Shown: piece after piece, positions 12,265 to 24,197 of the stretch
Layout of the letters: each line of letters opens with the position of its first letter
Numbering within the stretch: position 1 is the stretch's first letter
Assembly (NCBI GenBank): GCA_014529385.2
Contig: CM043949.1
Span: 109,453,977-109,517,976 of the forward strand
DNA: 64,000 bases
Origin: Adiantum capillus-veneris
Lineage: Eukaryota; Streptophyta; Polypodiopsida; Polypodiales; Pteridaceae
Direction: 5' to 3'
Position numbers and translations under genes: made by a program
Notes under the pieces: generated by a model
Database searches by the model: none
What the model saw: only the letters and a program-made list of their open reading frames with translations
What the model was told of the DNA's origin: nothing

Positions 12265-12792
12265 ATAATACACCCTTGGGAAGGCACACCTACCAACACT
12301 GACCCAGAAACGCACACACACAAGCAGAAAAGAGAAGGGGGAAGGAGGGGATTGACACTAGAATGTGGTAGTGGTGGCTTCACTATGCTCAAAACAACAT
12401 GTACAAGAAGGTTCCATTGGCACACACATCAACGAACGCACAAATCATGACTCTAGCAGGCCCTCCTGAGCTCTGCATAGAAAAGCATGGCTAAAAAGCC
12501 CCAATGGCAAAAAATAAAATCCCTTTACCAAAAAAAAACCCCTCTTATATGAGGCTACAATTCCCAACAAAGAAAATTTTTGGTCTATCTTTCTTGTGCA
12601 GATCCTCTTGAGATCATTTTGGCAATTACTATGCATTTCACACAAGTGGCACACCACTTTTACTATACATTGTATGATGTGACAACTTGACTAGTTATCC
12701 CTCTCTCTCTCTCTCTCCCTCTCATTCCACTACATGTGAAGAATCCTTTTGCTATTTTCAGATCACCTGCACTTCAAGGTTTGTGTGAGGAA

Positions 12793-13057
12793 CCCCCCCC
12801 CCCCCCCCCCCCCCTGGTTGGTCGTTACGACATCGTTACAATGGCCAGGGGACACCACCCCCTCATAAGATTTGGCCCCTTATGGGAACCGTGTGAACCC
12901 ATCGGGTAAACTACCATGTCATCACTATGTACGAGTGCCACTCGAAGGCTCAATCATCGTCATTGTCATCAAAATCTACCATACAACTGTCCAACCATGC
13001 CGCCAACCACCTATAGCAGCACTCTGTGAGGAGCCACCATAGCCAACCTTTGTGGGG

Positions 13058-13099
<42 letters not shown>

Positions 13100-13187
13100 A
13101 CATACTACATCACATGTAGCTTTGGTCCCATAGGTCATATTTGACCTCCGAGGATGATAATAAAATCTATCTCTCTCTCTCTCTCTC
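12793..13187. repeat. Poly-C and (CT)n tracts
   Basis: 22 consecutive C at 12793-12814, (CT)n at 13060-13097 and a shorter (CT)n at 13169-13187. There is no gene between them. Confidence 0.9.
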
Positions 13188-13477
13188 AACTTCACTTGAT
13201 ACCCCCAATAGGGGTACACCCCATTATATATACCATCCATCCCTGGCTTTGAGAATTGCATACGGGACCATTACACTGGCACGTGGAACCCATTGGTCAC
13301 CCCAAGCTTGTGGGCTCCCAAAAAACTCTAACAAAACACAAAAAAAAATTCTTTTCTTACCCCCACATTCTCAGTGCTTCCATTTTATGCACACATGTCC
13401 AATTGTCAGACTGCAAAGCGTTGCCAAAATATCCCATTGTTGACTTCAAACTCACCATTCCCCACTACACATTGGGT

Positions 13478-13608
13478 CATGGATCAGAATTCATGTCTAG
13501 CAACATTTTAAATCTGTGATTATTGCAATGTTTAGGCACTTTTAGTAGCAATATTTGACACCACTTACTTTTGCAAACTGATGTGGAGGTCATGGATCGC
13601 GATCCATG
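13478..13608. repeat. Two GGTCATGGATC palindromes
   Basis: 13591-13608 is a perfect 18-bp palindrome, CATGGATCGCGATCCATG. 13478-13495 is a decayed copy (CATGGATCAGAATTCATG). Both are preceded by G(A/G)GGTCATG- or GGGTCATG-like sequence, as are the copies at 16033 and 16294. Confidence 0.8.
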
Positions 13609-14423
13609 TTCCACCCCATCTGGCAACTTGACTTACATGGACAGATTTTGTAGTGAAAATGGAGCAGTCCCATATTCTTAAAATTGAACATGGACTTGGT
13701 TTGCCCTCTCAAAATTACTTTGACAATTTTTACAAATCCCGACTTTGTTTTGATTGATTCTGTTTTCTGTGCACTTGTTTGGTATTTTTGACATTTTGCA
13801 GGTGTTCTAGAGCTGAAGAGGATCGTATTTATCCAATCTGGTGAAGTATGGGTGTTTGGGGTGATTGTAGTAAGCAAAACACTATGGGAAGCTCCCTAGG
13901 TCACCAAAAACTCTCTAGCTCTCTCTCTGACTCACTAAATGCAAATGAGAACTAACCTGCCCCATTTTGACTATATGTGTGTGGCCCAAGTGAATTGTGC
14001 ATACTTATCTTGCTTGCCCACCTTTTGCATGTCATACCACCTACGGCTCAGACGGCTCGCCATTTGGACACCTGATCGTTACTTAGTCATGATTTTGAAA
14101 TTCTAGTCTGTTTTAAGTTGGCTCAAATTTCGTCATGTGCCAAATCCTTCCATATTTGACATGATCAAAGCTCTTGCTTTGTAGATTTGGCGTTTGCTTT
14201 CAAAAGTTAAATCCAAATTTCCTGGCTGTGTTTATTAATTTTTTTATCATTATTATGTTAAAAAGAAATAAAATTACTGAAAGCTATAATCAGTTGGCCA
14301 AAATCTTTGCCAAAATTATTCCTCATACTCATATGTATATTCTCTCACTCTCACCCGTCAAAATTTGTCAATATGGCTCAATAATATGCATGATAAGAGC
14401 AAAATTTTGCTAAAGATAAACAA

Positions 14424-14590
14424 AAAACAAAAATTTAAGCATCAAAACACACTCTATACACTGTACACACAATCTTTCCTCATCTTGCAGCCTGATATAT
14501 TGCCATAAAAACAAAAATTTAAGCATCAAAACACACTTTATACAATGTATACATAATCTCTCCTCATCTTCTAGCCTGATATATTTCCAT
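14424..14590. repeat. 84-bp tandem duplication
   Basis: AAAACAAAAATTTAAGCATC begins at 14424 and again at 14508. Both units run through CTCATCTT..AGCCTGATATATT..CCATA. The flanks (13610-14423 and 14591-15390) show no recognisable gene. Confidence 0.9.
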
Positions 14591-15397
14591 ATGTTGCTCC
14601 AACTACGATTACTCCCCCCTTCTCATTCTGAGTCACCCCAGACAAATGTTTGTGTGATGTACATGGGCACAAACAAGGTGTCTATGCAAAGCTGTGAAAT
14701 GTGGCCCTATCATGTTTATGAAACACATGCATAGGGTAACACATTGTTGTGCAAGATGTGGAAATTGAACCAATTATTCATTCGTTTTTGCAGGTGAGGT
14801 TTCATCCATGCTGCATTTTCCAAAAAAAAGTTGTTGTAGACAAATCGCCCGCTCTTTGATGGTTGGTTTGGTAAGTACCTTGGGTTGGTTCGTGATTTGG
14901 TTTGGCTTGTCTTTAAGTACCGATTTTAATATTGATTTGATAGACTACGAAAAGGATTGGCCTTTTGATGGTTTTGATTTCCATTCCCATGTTGGTGATG
15001 TTTGAGTCATTGACTTTTCCAATTGATATTTGGGAATCCATATGTATTTTGATGAGTTTGATGAAGCATTGAGGTGCTGTTTGAATTCCCGCCATTGTCT
15101 TGGTTTATGATTAGATGTTCTAGCATCTTTGAAGCTTGTCTTCGAGGATTTTGAAGATTGATTGTGAAGCAATGATTTTGGTATCTAGATTGTTGCGGTT
15201 TGGTTTCTATACTTGATTTTATGACCCAAAAATGCTTAACTTTATTGCCACAAGGGAGTGTAAATTGTTGATGTTGAAGATTTGACTGTGGTCCTCTCGT
15301 CACAAATTCTCCTGACCAAGGTTGTACATCCTAAATGTGATTTGTTTGTGCCAAGGATGTAACATAAGCTCTACCCTTGAGATTGTACTTCAAAGTG

Positions 15398-15996
15398 TCA
15401 TCCTGTCATACTGGAGAACTGCTTTGTAAGTCTGCATCCAAGAGACTCCAAAATTATCACCTCATTTAGGTCCGTATCAGGTATGATGTGGAATTGATGT
15501 GGGCAATGGTTACCATCAATGTTAATTGAGACATTTGCTTGTCCCCACAAACTTACCATTGTTCCTTTTTTTGTTTCCTTTAGCTCAATCTTGGTTGATT
15601 CAATCATGGAGGTCAGTAACTTAAGGTATGCAGAGTACTGCATGGCATTAACACGCACCCCATTATCTATAAGTTCTCTTTCTATTGTTTCATTGGCTAG
15701 TTGGACATTGATTCATACATCAATTCTTCAAGCCAACTTTGCTCGATTTGGATTACTGCCATAGGAGGAGATGGTGCTTTAGTTGGTCGTAATGGAGCTA
15801 GATTTTGTAGCTCCTTGCACTTCAAGATCCACAATCGAGCTTCCTCTTGTGGTTGTTCTTTAATTGCTCGAGCCTTCTGCTTCCTCTCCTTTGCTTCATG
15901 TATCTTCTCTAACATTTCCACAGTGAGAGGTTGATGATACTTCTTCAATCTGCACCCATTGATCCAATTAGACATCATCTCTCCCTCCAATGTTGC
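15398..15996 (-). pseudogene. Ty3/gypsy fragment: integrase-tail-like segment followed by retropepsin-like domain
   Basis: Minus strand. 15990-15697 begins MEGEMMSNWINGCRLKKYHQP, resembling the C-terminal tail of plant gypsy integrases (xxNGxRLKKY), followed by a charged helix (EMLEKIHEAKERKQK). After a frame change near 15700 comes LIDNGVRVNAMQYSAYLKLL, which fits the D-(S/T/N)-G active-site motif of plant gypsy aspartic proteases, then DLNEVIILESLGCR in the place of the usual ILGxxW. More broken coding sense continues toward 15007 (Q/N-rich). Upstream of 16000 the similarity stops. A protease after an integrase tail is not the standard order, so rearrangement or a derived element is likely. 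Confidence 0.55.
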
Positions 15997-16032
15997 AAGT
16001 GCTCAAATCTCATCTTCAAAGCCTCAGGGGGT

Positions 16033-16311
16033 CATGGATCACGATCCAAGTTTTGTCACATCTAGACATGAAATTTGGTCAGCTGTATTTTTGCACCTTG
16101 AAAATGTCAAGTTTTCACTTATTTTTGAATTTGGATTACAAAAAGTCAGAAAAACCCAAATTTTTGGTCTATTTTTAAGGTTTTTGTGCCCGAGTCCTAT
16201 GTGTCAATTTTTTTACCAAAAGTGTATATCTAGTGGTCTACAACCTCACAGGACCCTTTGGTAACAGTTTTTGCCCAAAATGCTTCAAGGGGTCATGGAT
16301 CACAATCCATG
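16033..16311. repeat. Two more GGTCATGGATC palindromes
   Basis: 16033-16050 (CATGGATCACGATCCAAG) and 16294-16311 (CATGGATCACAATCCATG), each preceded by GGGGTCATG-type sequence and followed by a T-rich stretch and CATGAAA. They are near-palindromes related to 13478 and 13591. Confidence 0.8.
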
Positions 16312-16835
16312 TTCCTGTACCTTTTGGCATGAAAATTTCTAGATCTTCTCTCCCTTGCTTGGTTTACCCTTTTTTGCATTTATTTTTGGGTTTGTATCAG
16401 TTGTGGAGTCCTAACCATCAAGTTTCTCAAATTTCAAAGTTTATGGTCTCGGCTACCAAAATATGGTTTGGACATTTTTGTTCCTGATCCTTTTTGCCCA
16501 ATTTGATGGTTGTTAATGTTACCTAGACTACTCCTACGTATTGAAATGAATCTTATGACTAAAAACCAACAAATGATGCAAAATTGGAAGAAAAATGGAA
16601 TGTGAAATAGTACTTTCAAAGCATTAAAAATATGCAAAAAGAAATGCTCTCGAATCTCACTCACAACTCCCAATATCTTTCAAGAATAGACCTAGCAAGT
16701 CGAGTTCTAGCCTCTAGCAAGCACTAAACCTCGCGTCTAGCTTCCTGACTGCCAAAGTGTAAATGGAATGAAAATCAAATCAAAGGTATCTAAGTAAAAA
16801 GCTATGACTAAGTCACTCACCGCCTAAGGATCACT

Positions 16836-16854
16836 CTCCTCGGCAACAATGCCA
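16836..16854 (-). other. Ty3/gypsy-type primer-binding site
   Basis: On the minus strand this reads TGGCATTGTTGCCGAGGAG, one base after TAACA. Plant Athila/Tat-type gypsy elements use a PBS of the form TGGCGCCGTTGCCGGGGA, so this is a close, decayed match. It implies an LTR ending at 16856 (plus-strand start TGTTAGCAGGG) and an internal region running to lower coordinates, toward the retropepsin fragment. Confidence 0.6.
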
Positions 16855-16855
16855 A

Positions 16856-18490
16856 TGTTAGCAGGGCGCCACGACGGATGTCTATAGTATAGCTATCTGG
16901 CACTAGCATAATGTCAATACTCAAGGAAGCAACTCAGATGCGGCACATAGAATCTTTGAGGGTGTCAACCTCAAGACGTGAACCTACATAATGAATCCAT
17001 CTAATGCACTAGAAAATATATCACTCTTAAACTTGGAAAATTGTCTAATGTCCTATGTCACCGCACTAGGTTGTCACACCATTTTGGCACTCAAAGGAAG
17101 TTCAAATGCTATGAAACTTTAGGACGAGGTCTAGGATACCTAGGGGCACAATCCTATCAAGTTTGGTTGAAATCCAATGAAATATTAATATTACGATGCA
17201 TCACAATCAAGGTTCTAGAAACTGCAATAGAAAATACCAAAAAGGTCGCCCTATGGTCTAGAAACACTCTCCTATGGTATAAACGTCAAAAAACAACCAT
17301 TAGTGTGCTTAAAATAGTCAATTTAGCTCGCTAACGTGTAGTCACAAACCACAACAAAATTGACAATGATTATACTTAAATGAAAGACCAGTAGACAAGG
17401 AATACAATGCAAGTTTTGAAATCAAAATGTTTTACTAGAGCTCAAGATATGATGGTTACAAAGCACGTGAGAGTATCCGCTCTCAATCGTACAATCCAAA
17501 ACTCAAAACCTTTTGATAATGATAAGTGTCCTTTACCTAGGGCTTTTTGGCCAATGGTTGTCTCTACAAGGCTCAGACTCACTTACAGACTTTACGACTC
17601 AGATTTGGCATAAATAGACTTAGAAATTGTTTGAATAAAATAAGAGGCTCTCTTATAATTACAAGGCTTTCCAAAAAAATAATGATGGACATAAAAAATT
17701 TAGGGCTCACCAGGAGGGCACTCGTCTGGTCCAACTACCAATAAATAGAGAGAACATGTGACCCTAGAGCTTGTACTTTGGCATTATATGACCCTAGAGC
17801 CATAGCTGAATCGTATGATACTTAAGGAACACCATCACCTCACTAGGATACACCTGTCCCAAAGCCTCTACACTCAAAACCCTCACTCTAGACCCATATG
17901 CAGAAAATGTGTATGAAGACAAAGCCGGATTTTGGAAGTGCCAGAAACTGAAATCTATGAGTACCTATGCGTAGCTTATGTCACCATGATTCTAATGACT
18001 ACTTGCAAGAAAACAAAAGACATCATTTGTATGTTTACGAATATCGTAGATGCGTTAGCGCATGTGCTCCGTTCCACGAGGAATGCTTGGTGTTGATGCA
18101 TAGCTCTCACCGAGCCTATCACAATGGTGCAATCAGATCTCCAATGTGATGAAAGAGCAGGGAGTAGCACCATGATGAAGCTCACACTCTCTCTTTCTCC
18201 TTCACACACAGTTGGCGACAGCTTAAAACTTGATTATGATAAGAGTTCCCCCCTTTTACAAAATGACCTAGGTACCTTATATACTAAGGCTACCATAGGT
18301 TAAACCTATAATAGAGAAATAGAGCTCAATGGGGTACAATGGCTTTGTATGTACAATCTAGAAGTGCCATTGCACCTCGGCTTTTGCAACTAGATTAACT
18401 ACTCATTATACAAATGAAGTTTAAACCATAATCCGCAACATTTCATAATTCTCAAAAAATAAGGCTTTGTTGAGTTATGTTGTGTTGTTG
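16856..18490 (-). repeat. Probable gypsy LTR sequence, outer end not found
   Basis: Inferred only from the PBS next to it: the sequence starts TGTTAGCAGGGCGCC in plus orientation (TG) and has no coding sense. Athila-type LTRs are often more than 1 kb, so much of this stretch could belong to it. I could not find the other boundary or a second LTR copy, and the end given is nominal. Confidence 0.3.
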
Positions 18491-18519
18491 ACCCATGGGT
18501 CAACAGAGGTCATAAGTGA

Positions 18520-18670
18520 TCCCAGGTGCTTCAGAGTGCTTGTATGGGTTCATGGGTGATTTTAAGTTGATCAAGTGCTTCAAAGTGATTCCAAGTGCTT
18601 TAAAATGCTTCTAAGTTGTTCAAGTGTTTCAAAGTGATTCCAAGTGATTATTTAGAATGCTTCAGACTAC
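18520..18670. repeat. Degenerate short repeat, AAGTGCTTCAAAGTGATTCC type
   Basis: Loose tandem array of AAGTGCTTCAAAGTGATTCC-like units. It resembles, but is not the same as, the TGCTTGAGG array at 22525. Sequence from here to 19125 shows no gene. Confidence 0.6.
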
Positions 18671-19125
18671 TTCTACGTGTCATGCTTTTGTAGGTGCCTT
18701 GTTTGTAGCCTAGATGGTGAAACAGCGTAGTGTATAACATCAAGTGCCACATTTCTATGTTTAAGAGACCTATCATTAGGAAATTTTGGAGGTCATTTGG
18801 AGGGCCTTCTAAGAAAAATAGAAATTTGATTTTCTCTCTCTAGACAATAGGTGTGGTAAAAGCAATTGTAAACTTGGAATAACCATTCGAAAAGTGCACT
18901 TACAAGTAGATTCTTGCCACAGTGTCATAATGGCCGTGATGATGAAGAATAAATTGTTTTCAGTTGCATTTAATGAATGTCCTAGAATTGGAGGGAGTTT
19001 TCTGTACATGGAATGTATGACTAAAGGAAATAGGATATATCCTTCCAAACCTGCTCTCTTCTTACTCTCTCACTGTTTGTGCGCTGACCTTAAAGAAATC
19101 CTCCCTTTCTTGCCCTGTTGCATAC

Positions 19126-21676
19126 ATGGCTTCTTCTTCCACCCCCACAAATGTCCTCCTTAAAAGACCCTTCTATCATCTACACATTGACCTGGATCCC
19201 CAATATACACCACTGTGTAAGCGAGGCAAAACTAACATCAAAGTGACACCGATCATGACAGAGAGACTCAAAGCAGAGGGAGCAAAACACTTAGATATTT
19301 GGACAAAAGTCTCACTCTATCCATTGAATTCCATGACCAGTGCTTTCCCTGCATTTTCAAATCCCACTAACTTATTGACCTTTGCAGGTAATGGAGAGAA
19401 TGGATTGCTTGGCTACTGTAAATCTCTAAACAACAAATCAAAAACTTATAAAGACATGGTGAAGCACCAAGCAAATGAGATTCAGAGACTTTCAAACTTG
19501 CATTATGAGGACCAAAAGACTGTAATGCAGCGCAACAAGAATCACAGGTCTTGAGAACAAAGGTACGGTCATTACAAAGCAAAGAGACGATGTTAGGCAA
19601 TTGTGTGCGAAAGAAGAAACTACGGAATCTTGAAACTTTGAAGGTAGGCTCTGGCGGCCTTAAGAAAATAATCCAAGCATTGGAAGAGCATTGTAAACTA
19701 TCTAATTAATTTAAACTAATCTAAGTTTTTGCTTATGTTAGTTATGCTTTCTTTGTAGAGATTCCATCTATCCAGACAAAGAAAACATAGATCCGAAGGC
19801 CAATGTAGGAAAGCAGTTAAAGCCATTGATAACTAGTGGTCTTGCAAAGGATATAATGCATGACATAAAGTTTAAGGTTTTGCAACGGAATGTCATTGAC
19901 AGATTCATTTCAAAGAATGCAATGCCTGCCAAGCATATACAGGGTACATTGGACTCCCTTGGAGTTAGTACAAGAGGCTACTCAGCTATTAAACATTCTA
20001 TATCTTCCATGTTTGTGAAGAAGGGAATAAAGTCTAAGCTTTTACCAACAGTTGCAAGTGTTTGGAAGGAAAGACTACAACTCAATAATGAACAGACAGA
20101 CTTCATTGGATGTCCATTTCATATTCAAGATATTTATAGCTCACAAGGAACTACTGTCACTTATGACGAGTACAAAAATACCTTCATGGACCTCACTTTG
20201 TTGCAAACTAGAATGATAGAGTTCTACAATATCAGATTTGAAGAGACAGGTGGCGTTCTACATTTTGTTTTGAAGCTACATGAGTGTGAGATTCTTAAAG
20301 AGAAGAATCTACTAGAGCGAGTTACAATCACATTAATGAATATGGCTCTTTCCAAATGTCCCACTGATGACCCTTCATACTTCAGTGTTCAATCAGAAAC
20401 AAACATATGGTGGCTTGGTGCATTTCAAGTAATCCAGTTATCTCCAATTTTGTAGCTCTAGCAATCCCTCTATTGTATCTAAATTTTAGATTTATTTTTC
20501 GTATCTCATAAGGATTAATCTTGCAGGTAAAGAAAGAAGACCATGACATTTTATTTTGGGTGTTCCATCAAACCCCTAATCCAAATATCATTGATAGGCA
20601 AATGAATCGAGGAGAGGTATTGACTGTATATGGGAGAGGAGACTTTCAAGTTCAATGGCATCTTGCAGATGACCTCAAAACAATGAAGTGTATGTATAAT
20701 TGTGAAATATGTGCCATGGCAAAGACTCCAAGCTTGTATTGCATGGAGCCTGTAAAGGTGATGGACCCAAAGTGGTGGCAAAAGGCTCCTACTCGTCACA
20801 ATCAAGACTCTAATTTCCAACCAGTTCTAAATATACCACTTGTTAATGTCCATATTTGTACAATGCATGGTCTCTGCCGAATTGTAGAGAAGTTGGTATA
20901 TCTGTACATTGGGTTCGCTTGGAAAATCAAAAAGTCATCTGAACGACAAGTCGCTCTAGAGGCTTTGGAACTAGTTTTGTCAGATATTGGTCTACATGGG
21001 GGCAATGTGAAAATACAGCGGGACGAAAAAAGGTCAACCAATGAGAAAGATGTACCCTACAAACCATCCATAGGTGGGGTCAAGGCACACCGTTTTCTAT
21101 CTAAACCTCAAGGTATGAAAGATGTGAAGCTAACACGGCGAGGGAGAGTATATCACTCTACCTACATTAGCAAAGTTGAGTATATGCACTGGAAAAAAAT
21201 TCATTTACCAGTGAAAGACCAAGAGCAACAACTCACAATGCAAAGGGTGATGTGTGGCATTCCATTGACACGCTATTTCAAATGTGTGAGAATTTCTAAA
21301 TAAATTTCTTATTTTGCAGCACATTATTTTTAATCATTTGTCATACTTCATCCAAAAGTATGGGAATCCAGGTAAATGGAACACCTAGGGCCTGGAGAAG
21401 TCTCATTACATGGCTAGAAATGCCTACTTCAGACACACACAGCATGGAGGCTCTCAAAATAAGCCAAACAGTCTAAAGGAGTTATTTCAGTGGTTTTATC
21501 ACAAAATCATTCATCACATGCAACAAAAGCAAGTATTGGCATCTTCAGTAACCGTACAGGCAATCAGACATTCGCAACTTCAGAAAAGAAAGCGAGCAGA
21601 CACATTCAACAACTCAAGTGCTCTTGAAAGTCAAATGAGGTGGAGGGAGACAATGCAATATGCCAATCATCGGTAG
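19126..21676 (+). pseudogene. Decayed multi-exon transposase-like gene, unnamed family
   Basis: ATG at 19126 opens MASSSTPTNVLLKRPFYHLH. Exon 1 (to about 19692) ends in a predicted coiled coil and has a frameshift near 19530. Likely introns: 19693-19760 and 20429-20526 (both GT-AG, reading frame kept across them). Exon 2 (19761-20428) and exon 3 (from 20527) encode most of the protein. A last piece (21320-21676) has TAG at 21386-21388 before GLEKSHYMARNAYFRHT; only 34 bp separate it from exon 3, too short for a normal intron. Exon 3 holds WHLADDLKTMKCMYNCEICA, a C-x2-C...C cluster and VHICTMHGLCRIVEKLVYLY, an order that recalls RNase H-fold transposases with a zinc insertion between catalytic acidic residues. 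I recall similar uncharacterised proteins in repeat-rich animal and plant genomes but cannot name the family. The transposase call is inference. Confidence 0.55.
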
Positions 21677-21755
21677 AACAAGAGAGTTAGAGTTTAGATG
21701 AACGGATGCACCACAAATGCTTGTAGAATTAAATTCAATATGTACCACAACTATT

Positions 21756-22200
21756 TCAACCTTTTGATGATTTCCAAATATCATTTGGAACCTCGCCCTT
21801 GTATCTGACCATTAAATGTTTGCCATACTCTAAGAGTTCAATAGGGTTTTCTTTCCCTAAAGATAATGCCATTGCTGTGTATGTGTAGTAATATGTTGCA
21901 CGGCCCCTAGTATATCTTGGCAAGTAACGAAAACATTCTCTCCCAAAAACCTTGTCGATGAGGATAACTTTGTCAGCATTTTGTGGCAGCATTGGACCAC
22001 CTAAGAAGCGAGATAATGTCTTGAAAGCATAGGTTGCAATATTCCCCTCTTGTGACATTCCGTTGTGGAAGATTAGGATGGGTGCCTCACATAAACTAGG
22101 AAGATATTGTCCTAGAGCTGCATCCCTACCACAGAACTATCTTCTTCGACGATGAAGAAAGTCGTCCTTTTTAGCAATCCATGGTTGTAAACAAAAGAAG
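21756..22200 (-). pseudogene. Unidentified decayed ORF opposite the transposase-like gene
   Basis: The minus-strand frame 22110-21756 has good coding texture: an upstream CEAPILIFHNGMSQEGN then RYTRGRATYYYTYTAMALSL and a C-terminus KGEVPNDIWKSSKG. It extends upstream in another frame (VEEDSSVVGMQL) to about 22200, so at least one frameshift is present. It lies 80 bp past the end of the transposase-like gene, tail to tail. I do not recognise a domain. Its position suggests a second gene of the same transposon. Confidence 0.4.
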
Positions 22201-22524
22201 TGTTTGTGTATGTGAGAAAGAGAGAGTGTCATAAAAATTAATATCTATCCAACCCAATGATTTTCTCATATTAAACTGATCACTTAATGTGGGAGAATAC
22301 ACGGGAACAAGGGTTAAGATATAGACATGTGCTTATAGATCTATCTCTAACACGTGGCCAATGGTTAAGGGGCCCAAATGAGAGATGGTCTATCAAAGAG
22401 CAAGGCTAGCCAATGGAGCATAAGACCTTAGGGTTAGCTTCATTGAAGACCTCCAATAATGTGTGTAAACGTCCTTTGACCTTAGGCAAGCTAGGGCTGA
22501 GCTTGAGGTGGGAACCCGGCCTAA

Positions 22525-22695
22525 GCTCGAGGTGCTTGTCCTGCTTAAGGTGCTTGTCATGCTTGAGGTGCTTGACATGCTTGAGGTGCTTGATTAAGAT
22601 GCTTGAGGTGCTTGACTGGCTCCATGCTTGAGGTGCTTGACTTGCTACATGATTAAGGTGCTTGAGGTGCCTTGAGATGCCTGAGATGCTTGTGG
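22525..22695. repeat. Minisatellite, about 18 bp unit ATGCTTGAGGTGCTTGAC
   Basis: Around nine imperfect copies of TGCTTGAGGTGCTTGAC. The in-frame SCLRCL-type peptide it encodes is a repeat artefact. Confidence 0.85.
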
Positions 22696-22812
22696 GAACA
22701 CCCCCTAGTTCAAGTGCTTTGTCATGCTTGATGACTAAGGGGCTTGCTCATCCAAAGTCAAAAAGATCCCTACAAGGAGGGGGGCGAGCCTACAAGGGGG
22801 GGGATGAGAGAG

Positions 22813-22813
<1 letters not shown>

Positions 22814-22902
<89 letters not shown>
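22814..22902. repeat. (CA)n microsatellite, about 44 repeats
   Basis: Uninterrupted ACACAC for almost 90 bp. 22903-24150 is non-coding as far as I can see. Confidence 0.97.
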
Positions 22903-22903
<1 letters not shown>

Positions 22904-24157
22904 GGGAAGCCCCAGCTTGAAGAGGCAGCAAGGACACTTGTCAAGTTCCTCCCCATGTTGCCCTCATGGTGTGCCTGAAGCCTATTGGTTGGCCAACCAA
23001 GGGGTCCAATGATAATTTAGGATATTTAATTAATTGATTTTGTATTTATCAAGTCCTCTCTCTCAAAGGGGAAAGGGGGACACTTGTCCCAAGGCTACCC
23101 ATGTTGCTTGTAATGGCTCCTGCTTGTGATTGGCTAGGCCTGGAGGGGTCCAATGAGCTTCAAGCATGAGCTACAAGGGGGGGTCAACCCAAGCAAGCTA
23201 GGGGGGTGCTTAGGGGGTATACTCACCCACACACACTCACAAACACTCTCATTGTGTGCTATGCAAAGGGCAAGAGCTCCATCTCCTTCTCCAAGCTCCT
23301 TGAGAAGTTGAGAGCCTACACCAACTCTCTTGGCTATGGAATGCAAATCCAACCAAGAGCTATGCTTCAATGCTTAAGCTTGCCATCTCCTCCTTCTTCA
23401 TTACTATGCTATTATGTATTCTAGCAACAAGAGTATGATAAGTGAGGAACTACTTCTTTCTCCTATGAAATGTTTCTTCTTCCTCTTCCCTACCCTCATT
23501 CCCTGCTAGCTCTCTCCACCTTCGAAGGTGTTTGAGGTCTTGGGATTGAGGCTTGGGATAGTTAATGCTTTCTACAAGTGCATGTTATGCTTATTGCAAG
23601 AAGGCAAATGATTTATTGCAAGTAGATTAATTACTTAATGCAAGTAGATTAATTGTATTGCGAGGTAGATTAATTATTTCTTTAAGCACAAGTTGATGCA
23701 TAAAAAGTATACATCTTCATGCACTCAAATGATTTAGGGAACATAAAGATTAATGATGTTCACAAGTTCTTGATTGTTTCCAAGCTAAGATTGATTGTTG
23801 AAATTATGCAAAAGCTTGGTGTGTGAACCTTCCATCTTCATATTGCCAAGGAGGTCTCAAGGAACACAAAGATTGTATTGTACCAAGTCTCTCTTAATGA
23901 GGGAATCTATAATAAAAATGCCTTTTGGAGGGGGGACCGGCTCCACATAAATCCGGTCCTCAACTGTTGTCATATTCTCTACACTCTCTCTCTTGTAAAA
24001 GTATTGTTCATGCCTAGTTAATTAAGTGTTATGATAGAGTTGCTACTACCAATTAAGTTCACCCTCTATGCTCTCAAAATTGCTCACTCGAATTCTCTTA
24101 ATTCCGCTATTCCCCAAGTTCATAGGCCATTCCCATTACAGAGAGAGACAGAGATGT

Positions 24158-24174
24158 GGGGGGGGGGGGGGGGG
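24158..24174. repeat. Poly-G tract
   Basis: 17 consecutive G after a short GA run. Confidence 0.9.
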
Positions 24175-24197
24175 AGGGATATTATACCATGAAACTC

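Noticed and set aside
22662-23012. Long frames through the (CA)n tract encoding poly-His-Thr or poly-Val-Cys
   Set aside because: Pure microsatellite artefacts with no coding sense outside the repeat.
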